Of a stretch of DNA of 6,023 nt, positions 1-5,923 are shown piece after piece. Source of the DNA: an uncultured Clostridium sp. (GTDB taxonomy: Bacteria; Bacillota; Clostridia; Clostridiales; Clostridiaceae); contig CAKVFO010000180.1 of NCBI GenBank assembly GCA_934746785.1, positions 1-6,023 of the forward strand, read 5' to 3'. The notes under the pieces are model-generated. The model saw only the letters and a list, made by a program, of their open reading frames with translations. It ran no database searches and was not told the origin of the DNA. Position 1 is the first letter of the stretch. Every line of letters begins with the position of its first letter. The position numbers were made by a program, and so were the translations under genes.

Positions 1-12
1 TTATAAATTAAA

Positions 13-63
13 ATAAGTGTAGATGTATAAATCATATTTCTATGATCTTTCATCTACACTTAT
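13..63 (-). terminator. Long inverted repeat, probable second terminator behind glpK
   Basis: A perfect 13-base inverted repeat (13-25 with 51-63) encloses a second 6-base inverted repeat (31-36 with 41-46, loop 37-40), giving a two-tier hairpin with a small internal loop. Read on the minus strand, the outer stem is followed by a U-rich tail (12 down to about 4), as in an intrinsic terminator. On the plus strand it is followed by ACAGTACC, which is not U-rich. It therefore most likely backs up the stronger glpK terminator 10 bases upstream of it. It could also serve a gene outside the window on the left. Confidence 0.55.
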
Positions 64-71
64 ACAGTACC

Positions 72-108
72 AAAAAGGGACATCGAACTTTTTAGTTCGA
101 TATCCCTT
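72..108 (-). terminator. Rho-independent terminator of glpK
   Basis: The stem pairs 75-80 with 103-108 and 82-89 with 94-101, with one C/A mismatch (81/102) and a four-base loop (90-93). On the minus strand the stem ends in CCC followed by five T residues (76-72). The hairpin begins a few bases after the glpK stop codon (113-115), the expected place for an intrinsic terminator. Confidence 0.88.
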
Positions 109-112
109 CTTA

Positions 113-1609
113 CTATTCATCCCACTTCTTAGATCTTTCAACTGCCTTATGCCACTTCTTAAATAATTCTTCTTTTTTTCCTTCATCTAAACTTGGCATA
201 TATCTCTTACTTATACACCACTTCTCTGAAATTTCTTCTTTAGACTTCCAGAATCCCACTGCAAGCCCTGCTAAATATGCTGCTCCTAATGCTGTTGTTT
301 CTGTAATTATAGGCTTTTCAACCTGACATCCTGTTATATCTGATTGGAATTGCATTAAAAAATCATTTCTACTTGCTCCTCCATCTACTTTTATTACTGA
401 TAATTCACATCCTACTTCCTGCTGCATAGCATCAATAATATCCCTACTTTGATAAGCTATTGATTCTAAAGAAGCTCTAATTATATGATTTTTATTTGCT
501 CCTCTTGTAAGTCCAAATATAGCTCCCCTAGCATACATATCCCAGTGAGGTGCTCCAAGTCCAGCAAATGCTGGAACTACATAGACTCCTCCATTATCTT
601 CAACCTTTTTTGCAAAATATTCAGTATCAGCCGCATTATCTATAAGCTGCATTTCATCTCTTAACCATTGAATAATTGCTCCACCAACAAAGACTGAACC
701 TTCTAATGCATATTGAACTTCATTATTTATTCCTACAGCTATAGTTGTCACAAGTCCATGTTTACTTTTAATAAGTTCACTACCAGTATTCATAAGCAAG
801 AAGCATCCTGTTCCATAAGTATTTTTTACACTTCCTTTTGTAAAACATGCCTGACCAAACAATGCACATTGCTGATCTCCTGCTATACCAGCTATAGGAA
901 CTTTCACTCCATCTTCACCTCCAAGGTTGGTATAGCCATAAACCTCAGAAGAATTTCTCACTTCAGGAAGCATAGATTTAGGAATGCCTAGTTTTCTTAA
1001 GATATTTTCATCCCATTTTAATTCTCTAATATTATAGAGCATAGTTCTAGATGCATTAGTATAATCCGTAACATGAACTCTTCCATTAGTAAGTTTCCAT
1101 ACAAGCCATGTATCTACTGTTCCAAAAAGAAGTTCCCCTCTTTCAGCCTTTTCTCTAGCACCATCAACATTATCTAAAATCCACTTTATTTTAGTTGCTG
1201 AAAAGTAAGCATCTAATAATAGACCTGTATTTTCCTTTACATACCTTGCAAAGTCTTCATTTCTTTTTAACTCTTCAACTATCTCAGCTGTTCTTCTACA
1301 CTGCCATACAATAGCATTATATATAGGCTCACCAGTATTTTTATCCCAAACTATAGTTGTTTCTCTTTGATTAGTTATACCAATGGCCGCAATCTCGCTC
1401 TGATGAATATCTGCTTTAGCCATAACCTCTTGAAGCACACCATATTGACTTGACCATATCTCACGTGGATTATGTTCAACCCAACCCTGCTTTGGATAGA
1501 TTTGAGTAAATTCTTTCTGACAAATATCTATAATATTTTGATCGTTATCAAATATAACTGCTCTTGAACTTGTTGTTCCTTGATCTAAAGCTATTATATA
1601 TTTTTTCAT
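113..1609 (-). CDS. glpK: Glycerol kinase
   Basis: Cytoplasmic FGGY-family kinase that phosphorylates glycerol with ATP to sn-glycerol 3-phosphate, the first step of glycerol use by the glycerol 3-phosphate route. The 498-residue length matches the family (about 500). Seen: the N-terminal phosphate-binding segment DQGTTSSR (9-16); the glycerol-binding set of the E. coli enzyme, here R82, E83, W102, Y135, D245 and F270; GTG (266-268); and the C-terminal nucleotide-site motif GGASRN (410-415). The ATG at 1609 is chosen because AAGAGGTG lies 7 bases ahead of it; a GTG 18 bases further upstream would sit on that ribosome binding site. The loop that carries the HPr-phosphorylated histidine in many Gram-positive GlpK proteins (about 224-240 here) has no histidine. 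No glpF, glpD or glpP gene is visible beside it. It is the last gene of the minus-strand block. Confidence 0.97.
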   Translation of the reverse strand: MKKYIIALDQGTTSSRAVIFDNDQNIIDICQKEFTQIYPKQGWVEHNPREIWSSQYGVLQEVMAKADIHQSEIAAIGITNQRETTIVWDKNTGEPIYNAIVWQCRRTAEIVEELKRNEDFARYVKENTGLLLDAYFSATKIKWILDNVDGAREKAERGELLFGTVDTWLVWKLTNGRVHVTDYTNASRTMLYNIRELKWDENILRKLGIPKSMLPEVRNSSEVYGYTNLGGEDGVKVPIAGIAGDQQCALFGQACFTKGSVKNTYGTGCFLLMNTGSELIKSKHGLVTTIAVGINNEVQYALEGSVFVGGAIIQWLRDEMQLIDNAADTEYFAKKVEDNGGVYVVPAFAGLGAPHWDMYARGAIFGLTRGANKNHIIRASLESIAYQSRDIIDAMQQEVGCELSVIKVDGGASRNDFLMQFQSDITGCQVEKPIITETTALGAAYLAGLAVGFWKSKEEISEKWCISKRYMPSLDEGKKEELFKKWHKAVERSKKWDE

Positions 1610-1615
1610 TAAAAA

Positions 1616-1659
1616 CACCTCTTGCACTAAACTCTTAAGTATCCTGTGCCCGACTCTTA
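1616..1659 (-). promoter_or_regulatory. GC-rich glpK leader with repeated heptamer and ribosome binding site
   Basis: This stretch is close to half G+C, against roughly a third in its surroundings. On the minus strand the heptamer TAAGAGT occurs twice (1659-1653 and 1637-1631), 22 bases apart. GCAC (1624-1627) and GTGC (1646-1649) could pair around a small ACT/AGT stem. The stretch ends in the AAGAGGTG ribosome binding site (1616-1623). A TATAGA -10-like box lies just upstream (1668-1663), but no convincing -35 is seen. There is no U-run, so it is not an ordinary terminator/antiterminator leader. It could be an operator or a translational control element; glycerol-responsive control is an inference from position only. 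Confidence 0.4.
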
Positions 1660-1680
1660 TTTTCTATACAAATAATAATA

Positions 1681-1905
1681 CTATAATCTACACTTACCGT
1701 TTCTAGGACCGTCTAGAGCATAAGATACATATGATGCTCTATAATTTTGAGTTATTTCTGAAATTTCCATTTCTCCATCAATGTATGGCTTGTACATGTC
1801 ATATCCATCTTCTGCTTCGCATCCTATATCATCATAACCTAAAGAATCTCTTACTATTTTTTCTCTTTGTTCTTTTGTTGTATTTTTTATTAAAAACTTT
1901 TCCAT
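1681..1905 (-). CDS. Small conserved-looking protein of unknown function, coupled to threonine aldolase
   Basis: A 74-residue soluble protein I cannot assign. It opens with a basic/polar helix-like segment (KNTTKEQREKIVRD, 7-20), followed by an acidic middle (27-50) containing C29, Y35 and Y38, then a helix-like segment around residues 45-60 (EMEISEITQNY) and a polar tail with C72. There is no signal peptide, membrane segment or recognised motif. The ATG at 1905 is preferred because GGAGG lies 5 bases ahead; a GTG at 1917 would overlap that site. Its start is 13 bases after the aldolase stop, so the two are very likely co-transcribed and possibly translationally coupled. A helical binding partner or small regulator is a guess; the reading frame itself is well supported by its ribosome binding site and context. 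Confidence 0.75.
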   Translation of the reverse strand: MEKFLIKNTTKEQREKIVRDSLGYDDIGCEAEDGYDMYKPYIDGEMEISEITQNYRASYVSYALDGPRNGKCRL

Positions 1906-1910
1906 AATTT

Positions 1911-1916
1911 CCTCCA
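1911..1916 (-). promoter_or_regulatory. Ribosome binding site deciding the start of the 74-residue protein
   Basis: TGGAGG on the minus strand lies 5 bases before the ATG at 1905 and directly follows the aldolase stop codon (1921-1919). It rules out the upstream GTG as the start. Confidence 0.8.
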
Positions 1917-1918
1917 CA

Positions 1919-2953
1919 TTATAAATCTTTTATATCTGAAATTAATTTTTCAACATCCTCTTCTTTTGTTGCCCAACTTGTACAAAAACGTACTGCACTA
2001 TTTTCTTCATCAACCTTTTCCCAGAATGTGAAAGAATATTTTTCTTTTAATACTCTTAGCTTATCATTAGGTATTATAGGAAACTGTTGATTAGTAATAG
2101 ATTCAATAAAAAAGGAATAGCCTTTTTCTTCAAAAGCTTTCTTTATTTTTAATGCAAGTTTATTTGCATGTTCTGAAATCTCTAAGTATAAATCATCTTC
2201 TAATAAACATTTGAATTGAATTCCTAGAAGTCTTCCTTTTGCAAGAAGCCCTCCATTTTGCTTAATTAAATATCTGAAGTCTCTTTTTAAACTATTATTA
2301 GTTATAACAACTGCTTCTCCAAATAATGCTCCTACCTTTGTTCCTCCTATATAGAATACATCACAAAGTCTAGCTATATCTTCTAAAGTCAAGTCACTTC
2401 CTTCAGCTGTTAGTCCATATCCCAATCTAGCGCCATCTAAAAATAAAGGAAGATTCAATTCCTTACATACATCACTTAACTCTTCTAATTCCTTTTTAGT
2501 ATAAAGAGTTCCAACCTCTGTTGGATGTGATATATACACCATTCCTGGTTGTACACAATGTTCTGCCACATCATCATTAAAATGGAAATCATAAGATTCT
2601 TTAACTTGAGATGCTGTGATTTTACCTTCTGTACTCTTAAGCATCATTACCTTATGACCAGTACTTTCTATAGCACCAGTTTCATGAACATTTATATGGC
2701 CGCTATCTGCACATAACACTCCTTGATGTGGACGTAGTATTGATGCAATTACTGTTTTATTAGCTTGAGTTCCACCCACTAAAAAATGTACATCTGCATT
2801 TTTTACCTTACATTTACTCTTTATTATTTCACGTGCTTTTTCACAATATATATCTTTTCCATACCCTGGCGTTTCTTCAAAGTTCGTTTTAGTTAAAGCT
2901 TCTAAAATTTTAGGATGAGCTCCTTCTAAATAATCACATTCAAATCTTATCAT
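1919..2953 (-). CDS. ltaE: Low-specificity L-threonine aldolase family enzyme
   Basis: Fold-type I PLP enzyme of the threonine aldolase / beta-eliminating lyase family, expected to cleave L-threonine or L-allo-threonine to glycine and acetaldehyde in the cytoplasm. It is 344 residues long, normal for the family (about 330-350). Seen: N-terminal substrate-region signature YGKD (31-34); phosphate-cup region VGGTQAN (59-65); H86 in ADSGHINVHETGA, the likely ring-stacking histidine; FLDGAR with D173 (pyridine nitrogen contact) and R176; and the Schiff-base lysine K206 in YIGGTKVGALFGE. R322 near the C-terminus (AVRFCTSWAT) is a candidate for binding the substrate carboxylate. The ATG at 2953 has GAGGAG 7 bases upstream. 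It is the first gene of a minus-strand operon with the 74-residue protein. Stereospecificity (L versus L-allo) cannot be read from sequence, and another beta-hydroxy amino acid substrate is possible. Confidence 0.92.
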   Translation of the reverse strand: MIRFECDYLEGAHPKILEALTKTNFEETPGYGKDIYCEKAREIIKSKCKVKNADVHFLVGGTQANKTVIASILRPHQGVLCADSGHINVHETGAIESTGHKVMMLKSTEGKITASQVKESYDFHFNDDVAEHCVQPGMVYISHPTEVGTLYTKKELEELSDVCKELNLPLFLDGARLGYGLTAEGSDLTLEDIARLCDVFYIGGTKVGALFGEAVVITNNSLKRDFRYLIKQNGGLLAKGRLLGIQFKCLLEDDLYLEISEHANKLALKIKKAFEEKGYSFFIESITNQQFPIIPNDKLRVLKEKYSFTFWEKVDEENSAVRFCTSWATKEEDVEKLISDIKDL

Positions 2954-2994
2954 ATATGTTCTCCTCTTTTGTTTATAAGTTTATGAATTTATTT

Positions 2995-3000
2995 ATTATA
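2995..3000 (-). promoter_or_regulatory. Possible -10 box for the aldolase operon
   Basis: TATAAT on the minus strand lies 42-47 bases upstream of the aldolase ATG, within the 158-base divergent gap. No TTGACA-like -35 is present at the usual spacing, and the stretch is nearly all A+T, so a chance match is quite possible. Confidence 0.3.
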
Positions 3001-3054
3001 TAATTTTATACCTTTTTCTTTCTTATTTCCATCTCAAAAATCCACAAAAGTATC

Positions 3055-3082
3055 ACTAATAATAGATATTAAATATAATATA
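3055..3082 (+). promoter_or_regulatory. Candidate sigma-K-type promoter of yabG
   Basis: AC at 3055-3056, a 17-base gap, then TATAATATA at 3074-3082. The known sigma-K consensus of B. subtilis is an AC-centred -35 and CATAnnnTA -10 about 16-17 bases apart, so this matches except for T in place of the first C. The box begins 38 bases before the yabG ATG, leaving a leader of roughly 20-25 bases. B. subtilis yabG is transcribed by sigma K, which adds weight. The region is very A+T-rich, so chance remains possible. Confidence 0.45.
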
Positions 3083-3111
3083 CTGATAAATAACTAGGAG
3101 TAAAATATAAA

Positions 3112-3873
3112 ATGCAAATTGGTGATGTAGTATATATTGAAAAATTTACTGAACATGTTAAATTTATTATTAAAGAAATTTCTCACTCTACAGCTATAAT
3201 ATCTGCTATAAATTATAGATTAATATTAGATGTGCCTTTAACCGATGTAAAATATATATCTTCATCAAAATTAAATAAAGATATATTAGATGCGAACTGC
3301 AATAACCTTACTCCTCATATAATAATAAATAATCTATCCCTTCCTAAAATTCTTCATATAGACAGTGAAAAAATATATTTAAATGATTCTTTAAATCAAT
3401 ATAAAGCTATGGGAGTTAATGTTTTTGGATTTAGTATTAAAGAAAGTAAACAGCCCTCTTTAATTTCATGTCTATTAAATAAATTTAATCCTAATATTCT
3501 TGTAATTACTGGACATGATTCTTTATATCAAAATAAAAAATCATCTAAAAATCTAGATGATTATAGAAATTCAAAGTACTTTATTGAATCAGTTAAAATT
3601 GCCCGCATGTACAATTCTAATTTTAACGATCTTGTTATTATTGCTGGAGGCTGCAAATCTTTTCATGAAGGATTATTAAATGCTGGTGCTAACTTTGCAA
3701 GTTCCCCTAAAAGAATTTTAATTAATGTTTTAGATCCGGTTAACATTGCCTGCTTAATTGCAAAAACGCCTTCTAATCAATATTTAGATATAAATTACTT
3801 ATATAAAACTTTAAAACTAGACATGGGAAGTTTTGATGGTATCCAGACTCAGGGTCAAAAAAGAATTAAGTAA
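3112..3873 (+). CDS. yabG: YabG-family sporulation-specific protease (short form)
   Basis: Member of the YabG peptidase family (MEROPS U57), which in Bacillus and Clostridioides processes spore coat, cortex-lytic and germination proteins, usually after arginine, in the mother-cell compartment. Seen: an N-terminal beta-rich segment (MQIGDVVYI...), a Rossmann-like core with ILVITGHDSLY (129-139), the family hallmark YRNSKYFIESVKIAR (151-165), AGGC (178-181), GANFASSPKR (192-201) and LDP (207-209), and a C-terminal FDGIQTQG (241-248) like the usual GIGGIET ending. H135 and C181 are the likely catalytic pair; their 46-residue spacing agrees with the His/Cys pair I recall for C. difficile YabG. 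At 253 residues it is about 30-40 shorter than typical YabG (near 290), mainly in the N-terminal half. The ATG at 3112 follows AGGAG (3096-3100) by 11 bases, slightly long. It is divergent from the aldolase and convergent with the permease. It may be the main YabG or a diverged paralogue. Confidence 0.9.
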   Translation: MQIGDVVYIEKFTEHVKFIIKEISHSTAIISAINYRLILDVPLTDVKYISSSKLNKDILDANCNNLTPHIIINNLSLPKILHIDSEKIYLNDSLNQYKAMGVNVFGFSIKESKQPSLISCLLNKFNPNILVITGHDSLYQNKKSSKNLDDYRNSKYFIESVKIARMYNSNFNDLVIIAGGCKSFHEGLLNAGANFASSPKRILINVLDPVNIACLIAKTPSNQYLDINYLYKTLKLDMGSFDGIQTQGQKRIK

Positions 3874-3911
3874 GTGATAAACTATTTATTATCACTTCTC
3901 AATTCTTTTTT
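3857..3911. terminator. Bidirectional terminator between yabG and the permease gene
   Basis: An outer perfect 11-base stem (3857-3867 with 3901-3911) and an inner perfect 9-base stem (3872-3880 with 3889-3897, loop 3881-3888) are separated by a small internal loop. The outer arms are six A residues on one side and six T residues on the other, so each strand has a U-run at the 3' side. The left arm overlaps the last codons and stop of yabG, and the right arm ends 3 bases from the permease stop codon. One compact element thus serves both convergent genes. Confidence 0.85.
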
Positions 3912-3914
3912 CTT

Positions 3915-5228
3915 TTAAGCTAGTATTTCCACGTAGACACACAAATATATTGCACTTGCAATGAGCATGAATAATGCAAAAGGTATTGAAAAAGTTATAT
4001 ACTCTTTTACACTATTAATTTTCCTTATCCTTACCTTTTCACTCTCCTCTATTTCATCACGTATATGAGGCATTTTTAAAAACTCATTAGTTTGACTTAA
4101 TAGTATCGGACCTCCTGTAGCTGACCATGGAAACATACTGCTTCCTGATAATATACCTAATGCCAATGCTGTATATACAAGTTTGAATGGTACAAACACA
4201 GTAAGTGCCGCACAAATTGGCAATAATGTTGCTGTTGCTGGCCCAGCTGAAAGAAATGTTGATATTAAAAATGATAAAAATAATACTGATAAAACTATTA
4301 AATATGGGTTATTATCTGTACAATTCATGATATATTTAGCTGCTTCTTCTAAAATTCCGCTGCTTTGTAAAACACCTGCTATTATAAATAGTGCTATAAA
4401 AAAAGATATTGAATCCATAATGTGAAGATCATTTAAAGCATCTATAGCTTTCTTTCTATCTGTAAATAATAGCAGTCCTCCAAATATCAATGATATATAT
4501 GCTATTGATATATCATAAAAAGGAGCAATGCTTATACCTACTATATATAGTAAGAATAATATTAATGGAAGTATTGAACCCTTCCAATCCACATATGGTT
4601 TTACCTTAAATGGCATTTCCCTCTTTTTTATCCTAGTCTTTTTATACCATAATAATGTATAAAAACATAAAGCTAATGAAAATACAAGACATGGTACAAA
4701 TAACTTATTCATAAAGTCTATTAATGTAAAATCAGTATACAAAGTAATAATAACAGCTGGTGTATCAGCCCAAGGAAGAGCTGCTCCCCCTATATTAGAA
4801 CCTATTACTATACTTACTAAAAGAGGTATAACAGGAAGATGATATTCTACAGCAAAATATAGCGCCATATAGGTAAATAACAAGACAACAGTTAAATTAT
4901 TCATAAACATAGATACAAAGTACATCATAAAAGGAACTGTAATCATAATTATAACTTTGCTCTCTCTAGACAATCCTATATATCTATAACCTATATAATT
5001 TATTAAACCTAATCTTTCAAAATTATCACTAAATAACGTCAAAACAATTAATAATATGATTATTTCACTAGGGAAATTAGAGAATGCCATATTTACATCA
5101 AAGCTTTCAGTTAATACACCTATTATTAAAAGCACACCTGACCCTATAAGTGCTATAGATGTCTTATGCTCTGAAATAATAATCATACCAATATAAATTA
5201 TTGATGTTATTAAAAACAAGTAAAGCAT
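3915..5228 (-). CDS. SLC13/ArsB/NhaD-type ion transporter superfamily permease
   Basis: A 437-residue polytopic inner-membrane protein with about 11-13 hydrophobic segments (for example 1-19, 23-40, 52-68, 91-108, 110-128, 132-150, 174-194, 216-236, 239-256, 270-290, 307-325, 348-362, 412-433). Two related halves are visible. NNLTVV (110-115) and GSNIGGAALPWADTPA (143-158) in the first half correspond to SAGPATATLLP (327-337) and GSSMFPWSATGGP (362-374) in the second, the duplicated substrate/cation-site arrangement of the ion transporter superfamily that includes ArsB, NhaD, CitM and SLC13 carriers. The substrate cannot be read off; arsenite, Na+/H+ exchange and carboxylate uptake are all known in relatives. 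A charged loop (195-215) joins the halves. The ATG at 5228 follows GGGGGAGG by 5 bases and is preferred to a TTG 18 bases upstream. It is apparently monocistronic, divergent from the surface-protein genes. Confidence 0.85.
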   Translation of the reverse strand: MLYLFLITSIIYIGMIIISEHKTSIALIGSGVLLIIGVLTESFDVNMAFSNFPSEIIILLIVLTLFSDNFERLGLINYIGYRYIGLSRESKVIIMITVPFMMYFVSMFMNNLTVVLLFTYMALYFAVEYHLPVIPLLVSIVIGSNIGGAALPWADTPAVIITLYTDFTLIDFMNKLFVPCLVFSLALCFYTLLWYKKTRIKKREMPFKVKPYVDWKGSILPLILFLLYIVGISIAPFYDISIAYISLIFGGLLLFTDRKKAIDALNDLHIMDSISFFIALFIIAGVLQSSGILEEAAKYIMNCTDNNPYLIVLSVLFLSFLISTFLSAGPATATLLPICAALTVFVPFKLVYTALALGILSGSSMFPWSATGGPILLSQTNEFLKMPHIRDEIEESEKVRIRKINSVKEYITFSIPFALFMLIASAIYLCVYVEILA

Positions 5229-5233
5229 AGTTT

Positions 5234-5241
5234 CCTCCCCC
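5234..5241 (-). promoter_or_regulatory. Strong ribosome binding site of the permease gene
   Basis: GGGGGAGG on the minus strand is 5 bases ahead of the ATG at 5228. It fixes the start there and excludes the upstream TTG, which would lie beyond this site. Confidence 0.8.
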
Positions 5242-5310
5242 AACAATTTAATATTAGAATGTGATTTCTCTACATAATATTTTATTACTTAAAAGCCTAA
5301 AAAGTTCCTT

Positions 5311-5328
5311 AATATTTTAGAAAATATT
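5311..5328. repeat. Near-perfect A+T palindrome in the divergent promoter region
   Basis: AATATTTT (5311-5318) and AAAATATT (5321-5328) are exact inverted copies two bases apart. They lie between the divergent permease and surface-protein genes and could be an operator for either. All paired bases are A or T, in a very A+T-rich gap, so a chance origin is quite possible. Confidence 0.35.
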
Positions 5329-5335
5329 GTAACTC

Positions 5336-5356
5336 ATTATTCATTCTTTGAATAAT
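5336..5356. repeat. 8-base inverted repeat upstream of the surface-protein gene
   Basis: ATTATTCA (5336-5343) and TGAATAAT (5349-5356) are exact inverted copies around a 5-base centre. The repeat ends 6 bases before the candidate -10 box at 5363, covering the place where a -35 element or activator site would be. It may be a regulator-binding site; no specific regulator is recognised. Confidence 0.4.
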
Positions 5357-5362
5357 TTAAAG

Positions 5363-5371
5363 TATATAGTA
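5363..5371 (+). promoter_or_regulatory. Candidate sporulation-type -10 box of the first surface-protein gene
   Basis: TATATAGTA fits (C/T)ATAnnnTA, the sigma-K -10 pattern with T for the first C. It begins exactly 38 bases before the ATG, the same offset as ahead of yabG and the second paralogue. No AC-type -35 is seen 16-17 bases upstream, so the assignment rests on the -10 and the shared spacing. Confidence 0.35.
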
Positions 5372-5400
5372 AATTTCAGAAAACTTAGGAGGAAAAAGAA

Positions 5401-5838
5401 ATGACTAAACCAATTATAAAATCAAATACAGGCAGCGTAGGTCCTTTAGCAGTTTCAACTTCTACTGATTTAAATCGCGATTTACCAATAACTAGCGTAA
5501 CTATTGAAACTAAAGATTTAAAAGACGTTGATGCATTATTAAACTTTACTTGCCAAATCAATCTTCCTGAAGGAGCTAACGTTAATTTAATATTCATTAT
5601 CAAGAAATACGTTGATAAGGGATGTGAACAAGTTATAGGCAGTTCTTATATTTATACAGCAGTTGCAGCTAATACTCAAGCTGAATCATTTAGTTTCCAA
5701 TTTGTAGACAAAGACATTAACCCTGGAAAACACACTTATTCAGTTCAACTTGCTAAGAACTCTATAATTAGTGGAACTGCTGGTGTTACAGTTACTAATG
5801 GTACTTTAAGCCTTATAGCTATAGCTGAAGAAAAATAG
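5401..5838 (+). CDS. Small Ser/Thr-rich beta-strand protein, probable spore-surface (exosporium-like) protein
   Basis: A 145-residue protein with no signal peptide, membrane segment or catalytic motif. The N-terminus (1-36) is a polar arm with SNTGSVGPL (8-16) and RDLPITSVTIE (26-36). The rest alternates polar and hydrophobic residues as in a beta-sandwich: LLNFTCQINL (46-55), VNLIFIIKKYVD (61-72), EQVIGSSYIYTAVAA (76-90), ESFSFQFVDKDINPGKHTYSVQLAK (95-119), then a Thr/Gly-rich C-terminal strand pair (121-142). It has two cysteines (C51, C75). The pattern FSFxFxDxDxxPGxxTYSV recalls clostridial spore-surface proteins of the DUF4489 kind, but that is a memory-based resemblance, not a search result. 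Absence of a signal sequence fits assembly by the mother cell. It has a strong RBS (TAGGAGG, 5386-5392, 8 bases from ATG) and a paralogue immediately downstream, suggesting abundant structural products. Alternatives: a phage-type or other self-assembling fibre or coat protein. Confidence 0.7.
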   Translation: MTKPIIKSNTGSVGPLAVSTSTDLNRDLPITSVTIETKDLKDVDALLNFTCQINLPEGANVNLIFIIKKYVDKGCEQVIGSSYIYTAVAANTQAESFSFQFVDKDINPGKHTYSVQLAKNSIISGTAGVTVTNGTLSLIAIAEEK

Positions 5839-5856
5839 AAATTTAAAAATAATTTG

Positions 5857-5893
5857 ATAGTATGCTGTTTCTTATTTAGAAATGGCATACTAT
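5857..5893. repeat. Long hairpin between the two surface-protein paralogues
   Basis: 5857-5865 pairs perfectly with 5885-5893. Pairing continues inward through two G-U wobbles (5866/5884, 5867/5883) and five more pairs (5868-5872 with 5878-5882), giving a 16-pair stem with a 5-base loop (5873-5877). On the plus strand no U-run follows (ATTAAAATAAACG), so it is a poor intrinsic terminator in the gene direction. It may instead stabilise the 3' end of the first mRNA or attenuate read-through. Its right arm contains the candidate -10 box of the next gene. Confidence 0.6.
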
Positions 5894-5894
5894 A
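5886..5894 (+). promoter_or_regulatory. Candidate sporulation-type -10 box of the second surface-protein gene
   Basis: CATACTATA is an exact match to the sigma-K -10 pattern CATAnnnTA. Its first eight bases also match the sigma-E -10 (CATACAAT) at seven of eight positions. It begins 38 bases before the ATG at 5924 and would give a leader of about 20-25 bases carrying GAGGAG. No matching -35 (AC) is found at the usual distance. It lies in the right arm of the intergenic hairpin. Confidence 0.45.
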
Positions 5895-5923
5895 TTAAAA
5901 TAAACGAATATGAGGAGAAAAAA

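Noticed and set aside
713..991. Plus-strand reading frame opposite glpK
   Set aside because: It lies entirely antisense inside glpK, has no ribosome binding site, and its Ser/Cys/Phe-rich translation is typical of an antisense shadow.
1610..1627. GTG at 1627 as the glpK start
   Set aside because: It would overlap the AAGAGGTG ribosome binding site of the ATG at 1609, and family N-termini begin at about that ATG.
2954..3111. Riboswitch or small gene in the aldolase/yabG gap
   Set aside because: The gap is almost pure A+T with no GC-rich helices and no frame with a ribosome binding site; only promoter-like boxes can be argued.
4183..4425. Plus-strand reading frame opposite the permease gene
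   Set aside because: It is antisense to conserved permease segments, has no ribosome binding site and no recognisable features.
5229..5246. TTG at 5246 as the permease start
   Set aside because: The GGGGGAGG site lies downstream of it and correctly spaced for the ATG at 5228, which begins directly with the first hydrophobic segment.
5385..5603. Minus-strand reading frame opposite the 145-residue protein gene
   Set aside because: It is antisense to a gene with a strong ribosome binding site and a paralogue, and has no support of its own.
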